Shown here piece after piece: positions 45,939 through 59,500 of a stretch of DNA of 64,000 bases (the first letter of the stretch is position 1; each line of letters opens with the position of its first letter). The notes beneath the pieces were generated by a model. That model worked only from the letters and a program-made list of their open reading frames with translations. It did not search any database and was not told the DNA's origin. The position numbers and the translations under genes are program-made. This stretch comes from Psilocybe azurescens (lineage: Eukaryota; Basidiomycota; Agaricomycetes; Agaricales; Agrocybaceae): assembly GCA_023853785.1 (NCBI GenBank), contig JAJIRX010000782.1, forward strand, positions 186,001 to 250,000. Direction: 5' to 3'.

Positions 45939-47335
45939 TCAACTAGTAAATTCAAATTCAAGCGCAGACTTGGCTTTATCATTTCCTCCGAGGGGATCTA
46001 CAAACCATCCTTTGACTGAGTCCGTATCTCTTCCGATACCCGATATGTACAACCGAATTCGAGGAATCCTCATTTCGACGAGAATGTTGCAAAGGAGGGG
46101 CCAAGGTAGCGCAGCCAACTGAGATTGTTCACTTATCCAAATGTGAAATTCGACATGTAACAGACTGGCGGATCGAATGGTGGATAAAAGCAAGGGTAGC
46201 CACGCGTATGGCCCCGGGGAGTCGGCCGCGGTGTAAGGGGATTTTGGGCTCTTCTCTACGACGAATGGAAATTGAAACAGGGTAATTTCGTGAATGGCTA
46301 GCGTCTTCAATTTTATAATAGAAGACAGGTCGAGCGCATTCAAGAAGCCTGCAGGGTATTTTTTTACTTTTAGAGTTCCGGTACTTGTAAATTGCATAGG
46401 AAGAGAGTGGGACACATACTGCTGCGACTGCGGCTATCATGGTTCTGCATTGATATTCCCGCCTCTAAATGATTCAATGACTCGCCAAGGGTACTGATGA
46501 ACATCCCGAAGGCCTTTACTTCTGCCGGCTGAATATCGGGAAGGGACAGCGCAGCTAGGTGAGGGAATGCGCGATGTTGGGTTAGGTTTCCCTCAAGAAC
46601 GGCGTCCGATATGACTCCATACTGCAGCCAATTCAGTATTACTATGTTATGGCAAAATACAACGTGTAGCTTTTTCAACGTGGAGGGTTTCAATGCTGAA
46701 ATCCGCAATGAACCATGTCCGTCCATGTTGCACGCTAATTGGTTCCATGACAAGCTATCAAGAGATAGATTCTGCAAGGCGGTGAATAGACCAAGAAATT
46801 CGACGAGTTCCACGAAGGAAAGGAAATGGACAGATCGAAGATGAAGAGTAGATAATCGACGCGTAGAAATCACATCAAGTGACAAAGACGTCGGGGATCT
46901 CCAGTGACTCCAGTCGGATTTTTCGACGTGGAGGTATTGTAAATTTGGAAGGTTTAGGATGGGTACCATACTCATCTCTTTGGTGGCGTTCGAAGGAGGG
47001 TTACAACCTTGGATTGTTACTTTGCGGATGTAGCGGGCAATCGCCGAATCCGCGTGAGTCCAAGGCTCAACAAGTCTGGCGAAGTCTGGGCTATAATTCA
47101 CCTCACCAAAGAGGTGGTACCGACAGACCGGTAGCCAAGATTTGCATACGAGGCTGCAGGCGGAAAGATCCCGTTTGGAGGAGTGAAGGTTGTCGAGAAT
47201 CATATCGTACACCTCGGGCGCCAGTTGCGAAGACAACCAGTCTGGCAGCGATGTGATAGATGCCGTTGGCATATCGAGAGGTTGCGTCGAGAGGGATACG
47301 ATACCTTTCAGTCTTGAGCTGAAAGGATGAGCCAT
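45939..47335 (-). CDS. F-box protein, second copy of the family
   Basis: Two exons on the minus strand, 47335-46420 and 46348-45939, joined by a 71-nt intron (GTATGT..CTGCAG) in phase, give 441 residues. The F-box is at residues ~33-75 (LAPEVYDMILDNLHSS, LSACSLVCKSWLPVCRYHLF). Leucine-rich segments follow: LPNLQYLHVEKSDW, LSTLHLRSVHFLSF, LQNLSLDSLSW, LKKLHVVFCHNIV and FPHLAALSLPDI. As an SCF substrate adaptor its target is unknown. It is not a close duplicate of the F-box gene at 3.6-5.5 kb. It is divergent from the MutY gene with about 620 bases between starts. Confidence 0.82.
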
Positions 47336-47953
47336 GTCCCTTTATGCAAAAATACAAGGCAGAACAAACAAGGACCAGAATAATCCCCATGCGTGTTTAC
47401 GAGACATAGCCCCTCTGCGGTGCAAGTCCTGCCACAGGTATGTGTGAAAACAAGGACTATGCAGAGTGGCAAATTGTGGAGCAAGCCAGCAATGTCTACG
47501 CAAGTCTATAGTCTATGCAAGCACCGTGCACATCCACATCATGTTAATACTGGGAACGTAACAGATAGATTTTGAACCAGTGGCTCAAGCATGCGACCAG
47601 TTGAACAGCAATATCAAATAGTCCGGCAAGTACCGGAGATAGCAATGTATAGACAAAGATGCTTCCTGGTATTATTTCTGTCGTTATCTTAACAACTTTC
47701 AGGAATAAGGATATATGGCAGTGCTGCAGTGGATACGGTAGAGTGAAGTTAGTATCTCGAACTTTGCTCTTGCTTGCTTGTGTATGGCATTATCTTCCGT
47801 AACCTACAATCTGACGAGGAACTTGCTTTGATTGAAGTCTCTTGCATCCTTTCATTAACGTCTTCAGATCCTTTTTGCGCATTCTTTTGACACTTAAAAG
47901 TGCTGCCACTGTCTAAATTCTGTGCCTTCCACTTTCCTGTCTTACTTGCCTTC
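47336..47953. other. Divergent promoter region, F-box / MutY
   Basis: About 620 bases with no supported gene. Confidence 0.4.
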
Positions 47954-50160
47954 ATGCCAAAGCGCCGACAATCGCCGTCTGTGGAATCTGCAAACTGGAC
48001 TGACGGAGAAATCTCAAATCCCATCGAAGATTCTGAATCTGAAGACGCGTCATTCGTTCCAAAAACAAAGGTTCCAACCAGAAAAAGAGGAAGGTGACTG
48101 CTACTCAACCCAAAAAACCAGTCAACGCGTCACCATCGCAAATATCTGACGCGCAAGAATCCGATGTCTATGACGCACCACGCCATCCCAAATTTACACA
48201 CATCGTCGTATCTCCTGCCCCCATGCGTAAATCTCTCCTGGGCTGGTACAAAACGGTACACGACACCCGTGGGATGCCGTGGCGTCGCTCATACGATCCA
48301 AACCTAGGACCAGACGAGCGTGCACAACGGGCATACGAGGTAAATTCATTCGCTTTCCATTCGGAGGAGATCGTGTACAACAGGAAGCTATTAATTGCTG
48401 AGTAGGTGTGGATTTCCGAGATCATGCTGCAACAAACCCAGGTTGCGACCGTCATTCCTTACTATAATCGCTGGATGGAGAAGTATGTATGGCATAATGC
48501 TGTTCCATCAGTCTAATGAATAAGTGTGAATTGATAGTTCTCTGTAGGTTTCCCACCATCCGAGACCTCGTGAGTGCCATGCAACTGTCGTATTAGGTTG
48601 TGTTTAACCACGACTTTAGGCAGATGCGAGTATTGATGAAGTTAACGGTTTGTGGAAGGGACTAGGTTATTATAGCAGGGCTAGCCGGCTTCTCGCGGGT
48701 GCTAAAATAGCGGTCGAAGAGTACGATGGAAAATTGCCCGATAACGCAAAGGATATGGAGGCAAAAATTCCTGGAATCGGTCGATATAGCGCTGGAGCAA
48801 TCTGTTCAATTGCATACGGCGAACAAGTGCCTGTGGTAGGCTTCAACTGAGCCAAACTGTCGTTTCATTACTAAAGGATTATGTTAGCTTGATGGAAACG
48901 TTCACCGTCTTCTAAGCAGATTCCTCGCACTCCACGCTCCTCCCAAAGCCAAGCCGACTTTGGATATACTGTGGGCAGCAGCACAGACCATGGTGGAAAT
49001 AGAAGGTCAGGAATCCTAACCATATGCTCGTTCACTCATCAGATACCACCCTCATATGTTTATTTAGGCCAATCCGAGCGTTCTATTGCTACCACGGAAA
49101 TGCAGGAATCCGATTTTCAGTCCCCTCAATATCCGGGCGACATCAATCAAGCACTTATTGAGCTTGGGAGTACAGTTTGTAAAGTGCGTGAACCCGATTG
49201 TAAGGCTTGCCCCCTGCGGACATGGTGTTCCGCTTATCAGAAATCCACGACTGCCAAGGAACTACCGGTGAGCCCATTAATCTGCTATATATGTTGCTGT
49301 TTAACATGGGGTAGCTCGATACGGTTGCTGATATCGAGGATTTGTGCGATATCTGCGAGCCACTTACGGAGTTGATGGCTGTAACTTCCTATCCTATGAA
49401 AGCTGAGCGCAAAAAGGCCAGAGAAGAGTTAGATATCGTCCACGTTATAGAGTGGCACACTAATGCGTCTTCACAAGACAGAATGTTTCTCATGATCAGA
49501 CGGCCAGAAAACGGTAAAGAGAGTTCATAGTCTTCCGCTTCTCCCGTTAACGAAATCGCATTTTCTGTCACCGGATAGGACTCTTAGCTGGTTTATACGA
49601 CTTCCCTACTTCCGTTGACGTTTCGACGAAGATTAATCGCCGGGATCAAGAAGATTTAACGCTGAAAATCTTACCGCAGATCCTTCCAGGTGGATCACGT
49701 ATCAAGCCGACACAGCAAAAGCGTAATACAGTCGAGGAGGCCCATTCTCAGACAGAAGATGTCGTAATCGTTAAGATTCAACCTGTCGGGGATGTCGTTC
49801 ATGTATTTTCACATATTAGGAAGACATACAGGATCCAATGGGTTGTCCTAGAAGGTGGCGTTAACCCGCCTGCGATCCTGGAGAACCCTTCGCTTCACGA
49901 TGAGCGGCCAACAAAACAGGTCAAAAAAGCGAAGCCCGCCGTCAAAAATGTCAATGTCAAGGTCAAGACTCAAATAGAGGGTTCAAAGACAGTCATATGG
50001 GTTCCCCTGAACGAAGTGGTGGATACAAAGTAAGTTTGCGCAGTTTGTGTGCCCGAGGAAACTCCTCATCTCCATGATTATGATTTCTAGCATGGGAAGC
50101 GGTGTTGTCAAAGTGTGGAATCTAACGAAGAAATTATGGGAGAATACGGAGAAGCCCTAG
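47954..50160 (+). CDS. Adenine DNA glycosylase MutY/MUTYH
   Basis: Base-excision repair enzyme that removes adenine opposite 8-oxoguanine, in the nucleus and/or mitochondria. After a disordered N-terminus ([12 protein letters not shown]..) come [51 protein letters not shown], the helix-hairpin-helix [18 protein letters not shown] and the catalytic-Asp segment [12 protein letters not shown]. The [15 protein letters not shown] block continues into the 4Fe-4S loop [17 protein letters not shown]. The Nudix-like C-terminal domain ([30 protein letters not shown]) reads 8-oxoG, and the protein ends WENTEKP. Introns are short GT-AG in consistent phase. One break occurs at the A5 run 48082-48086, where a sixth A would join ..VPTRK to [11 protein letters not shown]. 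All catalytic residues lie beyond that point in one spliced frame. Confidence 0.95.
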
Positions 50161-50585
50161 TATTCTTCCGATCCTTCTGGCTAGTGGCTAAATCTATGCT
50201 GATTGCCACGAGTTCTTGAAGTTAATGCTTTTTATACATTTAATTAACCAATAACAGTCATGTATTAACTTCATACCTGGGGACACTCATCCACTCCGTC
50301 ACAACTTCTTGTAATCTTGAAATTTGAATCGCACTCCCAAGCTCTCTAGTCGTCAGGATTGCAACTTTTGATTTTTCCATCTTGGTGTATTAATCAAGGC
50401 GATCGTCGTTGGTTATCAATATTTATTAATTATGTAAAGGTTTACTCACGTGATTGTATAGTTATCCGTCGGAGTGTAGTCGGGGTCTAAATCTGTTCAT
50501 TGGGCCGAAATCACGGTTCAATCATGGCTGTCATTGTCAACCTCCTTCTCAACTCTCTATAACCCCCTAATATTGACTATGCGCT
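50161..50585. other. Intergenic region
   Basis: About 425 bases between two + strand genes. No gene seen. Confidence 0.45.
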
Positions 50586-53030
50586 ATGGACAAACAAATC
50601 GGACTTTATCGTAAATCCGACGGGGACTACTTATAGTACGCAACCTTATCTTGGAAGAAAGACTGCGGGTTTGTCTGACGAGCTTCGTTCACAGCGCCGT
50701 ACTGAATCTATCAAAAATGCTTCCCAAGCAGAAATAAACGAGCGCCATAGATCTCTCTCCCTTGTATTTCACCCGGATAAACAGACCGACGAGAACCTCA
50801 AAGAAGTCGCAACGAAGGAGTTCCTTGAGATTCAAAAAGCATACCAAGGTTTGGTTTTGACGTCACGCGTAGGTTAGGTTGGACACTTATGGTAAAGCCG
50901 ATAGTCCTTTCGGATCCGTTTCTGCGGTAAGCTACTTGCCATTTACTGTAGTAACAATTTCTCATATGCGTATAGTCAAGTTTACGATACCCTCGGTGCG
51001 CATAGCTCAACAGTTGCTTGATTGATTCCGTTCACATGCTTCTCACCTAGGCTCCGAAGGTCTGGCTATACAATGGCCGCCAACCCTTCGCCTTCAGACG
51101 CAAGAGAAGGTCAGTGTTCTCTTTATCACAAAACACATCCTCATGGCTGGAAAGGTCGTGGATATTCTAAATGATTATGCAAGTCGACTGGCACGGCGCC
51201 GTTTGAATCAAATTATGGTCGCCAAAGGAAAGGTCCATTGCTCCATTGACGCTTCACCGCTTTTCGATCCCCAGTTCGCCTCCACGAGTAGAAGTGTCAC
51301 GGCGAGGCTACAAGAGCGCGTACAAGCCACGCGTTCTATATCACAGAACCTTACTTATACCATCGAGGTAAGGGGCGATTTTTATGTGGGAGCTTAGGAC
51401 CCACCACTGAATGCAGCGCCCTAATATCTATTTTAAGAAAAAACTGAACGACAATACAATATTCTCATTTACTGGCCAAACCAGTCCAGGAAAATCGAAA
51501 GGAGCTTTGCTTACATTTCTAGGCACTGTTCGGCATCAGTTCTCACCTCGCCTTAATGTATTGGTGAGTTTCACTGATTCTGGTCCAGTTCGAAACTTCG
51601 GATTAACAACTCGCTGTGTGCGAAGGCTACCCTGACTTTTGCCTACCCATACCCAACAAGATTCGAGGTCAACTACGAAGCCACCGGTAACATAGTCAAT
51701 TTCAAAACGGCACTGTCTCCGTTGCTTTTAAATTCTTTTCCTCCAGTCATGCTTTCCTTTTCTAGACAGCTTTTCCGTTCAAAACCACAGAGAGCCAAAT
51801 TTGACCTTAACCTAACTCAGAACCCGTCTCTTTCTCTTTTCTATATTTCTCCACCTACGCTAAATATACACAAGGAAGAAGATTCACTTCCACAGCTTGG
51901 CCCTCCGACAACCCTTGGCATCAAATACGTGGCCTTTGAAAGGGCTTACGGAGTGGTATTCGACCGCATTTTGCCTACACTCGTTGCAGAGACGAGTATG
52001 ACCTTATTGGAACTTTCTATTCGTTTAAAAGCTTCTATTCAACTCGGCTTCGCTGGGGCACTTTATAGTTTAGGCGCTCATTGGTCTAGTGAAAGCCTCG
52101 AAGCGGGCACCACTTTGATCCTAAACCCAACGGCTCTCCTTCTCCAATTCGAGTTTGTGTTCTGTGTTCAACCGAAAATTTCTGCGCTTACAAAACTATA
52201 AAGTTTCTCCTACCTTGAGCAACAGCTCTCGTTGCCGATAATACTCTCTACTCAGTACTTCCCTCTGTTAGCCTTGGGAACGGCTCTCATTCCTTCCGCT
52301 GCGGCTTTATTGGTGTATCGTTTCTTCGTTATTCCACATCGCCGGGCGCGGAGATACGCGTAAGCGATCTTACTTGTTCGGACATCCAGTATGCTTGATT
52401 CATATCATCAGACACATCCAAGCTGCTAAGAAAGCCTTCGAAGAAGATAGTGACTCTAGAAGAGAGCGAAATGCGGTCGAATCACTGCTCAAGGATGCTG
52501 TCAAGAAGCAGGTGCGCCATGAGACTGAGGCCGAAGGTATCACATTCTTTTGTATCACCGTCAATTGTGATCTTCCCTGTATTAATGTCACATGTGTTTT
52601 GAGGTCTCATCATACAAGAAGCTACATACGGTGTGGCAGAAACGGAACTTGGCGAAGGGAAAGACGGCTTGTCATTGGATGTTACAATCCCGCTGCAAGC
52701 GATAGTTCGTAAATCACAGCTTCACATCTCTGGTGGCATTTCCAAGGTAGCGGCCGTACCCCAAAATACCTCTCTCTCTCCTTGCCGTATTCTGACAATG
52801 TGTTACCCTACTTCATAGGCTGCACTACAAGGCTTCTCGGACCCTGCACCCTTCGCATCGAAAGCTCTATACATTCACTATTTGTTCCGTGGCCGCATGC
52901 ACTACGCTGAGATTCCTGATTACTTGCCCGTCGTTTTACCTTTATCAGGTCGGGGATTTCCATGGATAAACATGACAGTTATTCACATACTGATCGATAA
53001 CCTTAATTTACAGAACACCTGGTAAATTGA
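50586..53030 (+). CDS. J-domain protein, DNAJC11/DUF3395-like
   Basis: The start ATG 50586 (MDKQIGLYRKSDGDYLY) splices to AVLNLSKNASQAEINERH and the J-domain motif HPDK, then FLEIQKAYQ, VLSDPFLRQVYDTLG and GLAIQWPPTLRLQ. The body reads VDILNDYASRLARRRLNQIM and HCSIDASPLFDPQF, then the beta-rich middle FSFTGQTSPGKSKGALLTFL and TVRHQFSPRLNVL. Further on are LPIILSTQYFPLLALGTALI and IPHRRARRYAHIQAAKKA. The C-terminal DUF3395-type domain is EATYGVAETE, DVTIPLQAIVR and GFSDPAPFASKALYIHYLFRG, ending SEHLVN. In animals DNAJC11 associates with the MICOS complex in mitochondria; that role is inferred here. More than ten short introns are needed and all phases can be matched with GT-AG sites. The frame appears intact. 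Confidence 0.9.
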
Positions 53031-55003
53031 TGGTCGGATGTTAAACAGCGGAGCCTCCTTCAATAAAAACCATATAACCATCTCAGCAATAGCAGCCTCA
53101 AGAAACTTACGTTTCATGGTGATGACAAAACGAAGTAAACCCTCTCATCTCTCCGAGTTAATTCTAGACGACATCTTTTGTTAACTATTGGTGTCAGACT
53201 TGCATTCTCCGATGAGAGAGAGATACGCTGCAAGCGAAAATCTGGATACAGTCTGAGACATTTGGGAAGCAGTACGTCAGCGTCCCATCGCGAAGGTATT
53301 CATCCCGGCAACTCGAACTTCTGGTGCGCCCGGAACTTAAAAAACTCAAGATATGTAAAATATGAGAAACATGTATATAAGGACTTACGCATATTAACAA
53401 ACATTTTACGCTATATTCTTCACGCTTTAGGTAACGTACTGGAAGATTACAGAAGGAACGTTAGGCGGTCCACCCGCTCACATGTGCGTTTTCAAAACAC
53501 GAATACTTTCAAGATGAAACTCTGAACATCTATTCAAATTCTCGATAGGGCCGGCGTGGCTTATATCTAGTCGCAACGGTTCATACACCGGCTCTTTCCA
53601 TTGAACTGCAGAATATGCCATCATTGTACGACCAACTATGACTGGTGGAAATATCATCGGCGTAAGGGATGAAGTGGGAAATTTTGCATGCATATCGTGG
53701 GTGTTTCAAGTCGTTTTCTTGGGTATCATTTATTTCATTCCTATTCAAGCAGGCGTGTACTAATGTTCTACACAGTGCACCCATTCTCCACGGCTTTCTA
53801 ATTGTTCATTAACCTCGAGCGTGACTGAGACGGAGACGATAAGTCCAGCGAGTGCACGTGGCTAACGCGTTGCTTCCCCCGAATTCCAAGCTGACTGTCA
53901 GAAAACTTATGTGAGGATCTGGAAAACATGGGTGAGAATTGGTGGCGCACACAGACACACGGGAATCACCAGATGATGGATCATTTCTGCTGAACTACAG
54001 CGTGATATTCAAAGCTTCCTCACACCCGCGTACACCTTAGTTTGACCTTGGTTTCTCTTCGCAAGATAGTACGTCTCCACGTGCAAGGAAAATTCCGGCA
54101 TTGACCCACGGTTGTACAATCGGGTCGAGGGCAACACACGCATTCAAAGCAAGGCTATCAGTCGTTCAAGAAAGAATTCAGGGACAGGGAAATCTCTGAA
54201 GGAGGCCATCGGTAATTCAAGCCTGAGAGTTTTTGGTAACGTTTTAAACTCCGGAAATGTGTCGGAAGATATACCATAGTCTGTTCAGTTGGCGATGCAG
54301 CCGACGAAAAGTACTATATGCAGCAAGGATCGTGATCGGGTAATCACTAATCTTAAAACGTTCCGTAGTGGTGGGTCAATTGCGTAGCATCCTTTTGGCC
54401 CGATACGACTTGATGCACCATTGATCACAGTTGCAGCTCGTATAACATCTGAGCATGCAGGTTGTCTGTGCGATGCAAATGTGTAGCACGATCCCTCAGC
54501 GCTATGGCACAGATGAGCACATTGCAATTGATTTGGCGCCGTCGAAATTACAGTTCATTTACATTTAGGATCTGTTTTCATGGTGATCGTCACTAATCTT
54601 AGATAGGCCGCGAAGAGTGCACTCAAACTCGGCGATTATCTCGATGGATTCCTTTGTCAGGTACGGTCCAAAATATACTTCTGAGTAACTTTGGCGTAAC
54701 TTCTCCGCTCCGCCCTGCTAGCGACACCATCATGCTCTTCAAATATAGGTTCTCACCGTGAGAGCGTGTATAGAATCCTTCATACGTCTTGAATCCTCAG
54801 ATCTCAATCCGATGGATGTGTGTAACTTAATACCAACTCAAATATTTCATAGGATTCACGTTTCGTTTCTTCGCTCGGGCCTGCCCACTTCTTTATTTAA
54901 AGTGTGGTATAAATTGGGCAGTGATTCTGCTGCATCCATCCTCCTCCTCCTCTGTCTCGACCTTGTCCTGCACCTTGTTATTTCATCTCTTGGCGCATAC
55001 ACA
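53031..55003. other. Gene-poor intergenic region upstream of the WOPR gene
   Basis: About 2 kb. A short minus-strand phrase near 53530-53620 (AVQWKEPVYEPLRLDIS) looks coding-like, but I cannot extend it by splicing. Long upstream regions are common before WOPR regulators and may be regulatory. Confidence 0.35.
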
Positions 55004-56306
55004 ATGCAACATCCTACACTCCAGAACGTCCGCATCAGGTCTACCCGGGACGCATTACAAGTTTTCAACGGCGTCGCTAATCATTGCCTGCCACTAATAA
55101 CTAGGCGCTTGGATGCCGAAGAACGAAGAAATATTATCCCTGGAAATGTTTACGTATGGTAAGCATACAGTTGCAACACCATTGCAAAATCTTGAGGACG
55201 ACCCCTCTGTTTTTAGGGAAGAGCGAGGGCAAATACTGAGCCCACAGGGCTCGGTATGGAGCGGTGGTACGTGCAACGTCCGTGACAGGGAAGGTGGCTC
55301 ATCATCATTTGGGTTCCAGGACTGATGGGATGGGATGGGGTCCAAGTCGTGCGTAAAGTCGTATCTTACTACTCTCTCAGCCATTAAACGGCACGAATTG
55401 GTTTAGGAGTTCGGGACGTGCGTTAATAATCTTAATACAAAGTTTTCATGTAACTCATGCTTCTACAGGATTTTCTATTTTATCATCAGAAGGACTCAGA
55501 CGTGACCGACGATCTCGTTAACCCTGTAACTCCGTGGGCACAAATGATGAGGTCAGTGCACCTAGTTTACTTGCGCCACCCATTGTGATTTCGTAACAAT
55601 GAAAAGGGACATCCCGCCTCATGTTGATTTTTTAATATTCTTCTAAGATTATTGACTCATTTCTGATGTATAGGAGACCCACGGGACGAGTTAACAGACC
55701 ATTTGTGGTCACCATTCATCCGATCCCAGAAGCCGAGCGCTTGATAAAACAAACATACAGCGTTCATGTCTCTCTTCCCACCGATCGGCCAAGAGGAATA
55801 ATAAGAAAATGGCATCTGAGTGAGTCTTTTGCAACCCTGTATTTACGATTGCTGTATCTCATTCACATTACCTCATAGCTGCCTACTTCAGCCCCCACAA
55901 ATTAGATGAGCTTGATACTATTGACAATATACGGGGCGTCGGCGACGTCCCAGTTCCTGAGGGATGGTTTAGAAGCGCGCGAATTGGCAGAAACAGACGA
56001 GACAGTCGCACTAACGGAACTGTTCCCCTCTCACCCGAGGTCCCCAACCTGTCACCCACATCTCCAATTTCGAACTATCATTATGCGTCCGGTTCTCATC
56101 AAGCTCATCCGTCTATGTATATACCAATATCTCCACTTCCGTCTGGATACTCAAGCTCCGAATCAGCATCGCCTCCCCAAATTTCGAGCCACGACGGCTT
56201 ACATCGTCCTGCGAGCCAGCTCGTCCCACTGGAAGTCCTCGTTAGAACATCAGGACCAAGACGCGATCCTGCCGACGAGCAAACGCTACGAAGATTCTTG
56301 TCGTGA
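55004..56306 (+). CDS. Gti1/Pac2-family WOPR transcription regulator
   Basis: The start is MQHPTLQNVRIRSTRDAL. The WOPR DNA-binding domain has two halves. The first is TRDALQVFNGVANHCLPLI, RRLDAEERRNIIPGNVYVW, GLGMERW, TDGMGWGPSR and DFLFYHQKDSDV. The second is RPFVVTIHPIPEAERLIKQT, YSVHV, RKWHLTAYFSPHKLDELDTI and VPVPEGWFRSARIG. A Ser/Pro-rich tail follows and ends LRRFLS. By family (Wor1, Ryp1, Gti1, Pac2) these are fungal master regulators of morphology and development. At the junction between GPSR and DFLFY (exon from 55320 to about 55352, next exon from 55469) the splice phases disagree by one base, so a single-base indel near the G4 run 55337-55340 is likely. The other introns splice cleanly. 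Confidence 0.9.
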
Positions 56307-59300
56307 ACAAGTTAACATATTCAAAATTGACGTCGCTAGACTCTCGAACGACAGTTGCGGTGCAGGGGTGATGCGTTTCCACTGTTATCCAGCCTCTCGA
56401 CTGCCACTCTAACTACATCTTTCAAATGCTTCCTGGGATATTTTTCATTCCTATTGCATTCTGCGTTCACAAAATTAGAAACAGGCTTGAAATTCTTCTC
56501 GCACTGCATCGTTGCATGGTTATGGTTATACATCTTTCGCTTAGACATTATCTTCGCCACTGCTCCTTCGTCTATAACAACAGTAAAATGTATTTTTGCA
56601 TAGAACAATTGATGTACTTGTATGCTATGTAGCTAAATGGATAAGATCATACTCAACCAATACTTCCTTCCGGATATGCTAATCCATTTAATCCGCCTCA
56701 TGACAATCTTCCTTAATTAATGATCGTGATCTTTCACATGACTTACGAATGACGAATGAAGTCACTCGGTGGCCTTGCGCATGCCTTGCGATGGCCTTCA
56801 TTCTAACTCGGTCGATCCCACTTACCCCAACTTGCTTATGGATGAAGCCGCACATCCGCATGTTCCTTGTCATGGTTCTCATGAGTGAGTTATTCTTCGT
56901 ATCACTCCCGACAACTCATGTGCCAAGGTGAGAGACAAATTTTTGGATATACGACTATCTTTCATGTGAGGACCGTACTGCACACAAGCCAGCACTCGTT
57001 GAGATTGTTTTGTCCAACTCCGATCGAAACTCCTTTTCCGTGTCGAGTGAACCTCCCTCCAGCTCATTGTCAATAGCGGCAGTTCACGGTCGCTCCTTCA
57101 AAGGCCCCATACTGTGATTTTAAATATTCCACTGTACGTCAACATGCTCAAGCTCTCGGCGCGCTCATACCCTGGCTCCGATTTCCCATTCTTCTACTAC
57201 TCGTGCTTTAAATAAGCTTATACCCAGCTTACATCGGATGAAAGCGATGTATCCGATTGCATTACGCTGCTTACTATTTTGCCAGTCGAAGACTCGGACC
57301 GCGGACCTACTCCTAAGATCAGTGCCCAATTGTCTCCTCAAGGGTCTGTCAATGTCTAACGACATGCACATCGTTCTGGGGGAATTAATTCATCGTGGGT
57401 GGTGCTTGTGATAATATGGTCCTTTCTATGGGACAGAATATGTCTTACTGAAGATGTCCCTAGGTGGTTGCTGTTCGATTCATTCTAAGGTTCCGCTCAC
57501 AAATCCAAAGTACGACAGTCTGGATTTCTCATACGTGTGTCTGTATCGCTCAGAGCCGAACTAGTTAATAGGTCAGGGATTCGCCGAGAAAGCCTTCTAT
57601 CCGTAGTATGGCCTATGACAGACACCTCTTAAAATGGGGTCACCACGCTCATAAATTAACAGGACCCCCTTAATCTCAGGCAGTCAGACCAGTACCATCG
57701 TCCCCACTGTTTCCCAGTCAGATTATACTCCAGAGAGTTATAATCCTCCCAGCAGTATGGTCTGTCAGTGATTACTCCTTTCTACCGGGTATAACTATGA
57801 ACAACCGAGGAGCTCTTGTTTCTCACTGATTACGGATATCTGAGCAGCCCTCCGTTCGCCCTTTCCCCTATCTGTGTGAATTTTAGAGGTGACTCTGGAT
57901 CTGAAAGGATTTCTTTTCTGGCATACCCCTTATTTGGACAGACATTAATAGCGGACGGCGATTTGCAGTACTTCGTACACTGCGCAGCGTGTATATTCTC
58001 GGCGCCATGAAAGGCTAAAGCGTTTAATCTACGCGACTAAGGATGCAACTGAGCTGGTCGGTACCCAATGCCATGCCATGCAATAGGGATCAGTCAGTTG
58101 AGCTTTTTAAAAATATGATCGCCAACTCGTGTACTTAGTAAATGGCTGGCTATTCTACTCGGGTAGCTCCTGGTTAGCTCCCGACTGTGGATATGTCCGT
58201 GAATCTATTCGGGTAACTCTAATTTCAACAAAGGAAAAATGTCGTACACAGAATGACATGGCTCAGGGCCTTACTCTACCTGTTTCATGGGAATACAGAT
58301 TACCGGTTGAAGCCTACCAGCGATAGACTATGCTTGATCAATCTAACACCTGTATCTATGATATGTTGATTGACATACACCCGCACATCTCAAAATACGT
58401 TTGCAGAGAACTATTTTTGGTGGCATTTTCAGAGACTATTATAGAATTAATACTCAGTGTACCATAGGCGAGAGATAGCACTTTCCCTTTTACTGTGGAT
58501 ACATCCTAGAGATATGAAGAGATCTGTCTGTTTTTTTGCAGGAGATAGTGGAATAAAGAATCAAGCGACATTCGGGCGTTGCAACCAGTACTTCCAAGCC
58601 TGCTTATGTAGTTTAGTGGGCAATACAGACTGGCTCTGGCAGATATTCGCGAATAGGAGCCTATGTAGTAGAAATCTCGTGTCTGCCGTATGAATTTAAT
58701 TATGAGCTTCACCCGCCTGGAAACCCGATCTTGAGAAATTGATAGTGCTATGGGTATTTTTTTGTTGGGCCGGTATGGCCGTACGATTGCTCAGAATAGT
58801 ATATTTACTCGCTTGGACGGCTTGCGGCTTGAATCCAAATGAATCCAGTTGTGTCCATGATGGGATCCTTGGTGAAATGTCCAACCGAGATACTCATCGG
58901 TAAGGTGATGATAAACTTATGCCACCATTCCACGACTCGCAAAATTGGGTGTGCGATGTTTCTGTCTACCCGTGAGTACGACGGCTTCGACTCTCGAGTA
59001 GAGAGTAGAACGAGCGCCGCTTGCTTGGTAACGCGTCTGTAAATAGAGTTAGACTGATTCCAAATGTAAGTTCTACGAGTAATAGACAAATTTCAGGAGC
59101 TTCTAGCCTTCGACTGTCACTATTAACAACTCATTTCGCAAGAGCTGATTATGCGTGAGTAAGACCTACTTATAAATACACTTCGAGAGTTAGGTACTAT
59201 GACAGGATATGTGACGGAATAGAGCCATGAGCGGCCCAGGTTGGTGAGAGTTATAAGGTCTACATAAGGGAGGAACTCTATTATCTCCCATGCTCCTGAT

Positions 59301-59500
59301 TACCGATATAACATAGCCTGAAGTAGCCACGTTCAAGTGTCTAGGTATAAATTTTGTGAAACTTTGGGAAAAAGGGTGGGCTTTATCTATAAATAGAAGG
59401 TTTGGAAATCATGATATTTTTGAGATTGATCTATTTTTGTCCTGATAGATGTGGGGAGGCAGTATGCAAATATCGGTAATTCAGCAGTTTACCTGCATGG
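56307..59500. other. Gene-poor region downstream of the WOPR gene
   Basis: About 3.2 kb with only short frames up to about 90 codons and none recognisable. It contains many scattered stop codons in all frames and no clear repeats or RNA genes. Confidence 0.4.

Noticed and set aside
48075..48130. A 51-nt intron to explain the MutY N-terminal frame break
   Set aside because: Its length is a multiple of three, so removing it does not move into the frame that carries the conserved domain. A missing A in 48082-48086 does.
53478..53693. Minus-strand phrase VQWKEPVYEPLRLDIS as a gene
   Set aside because: It looks coding-like over about 20 codons but could not be extended through splice sites in either direction. 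Left as unexplained.
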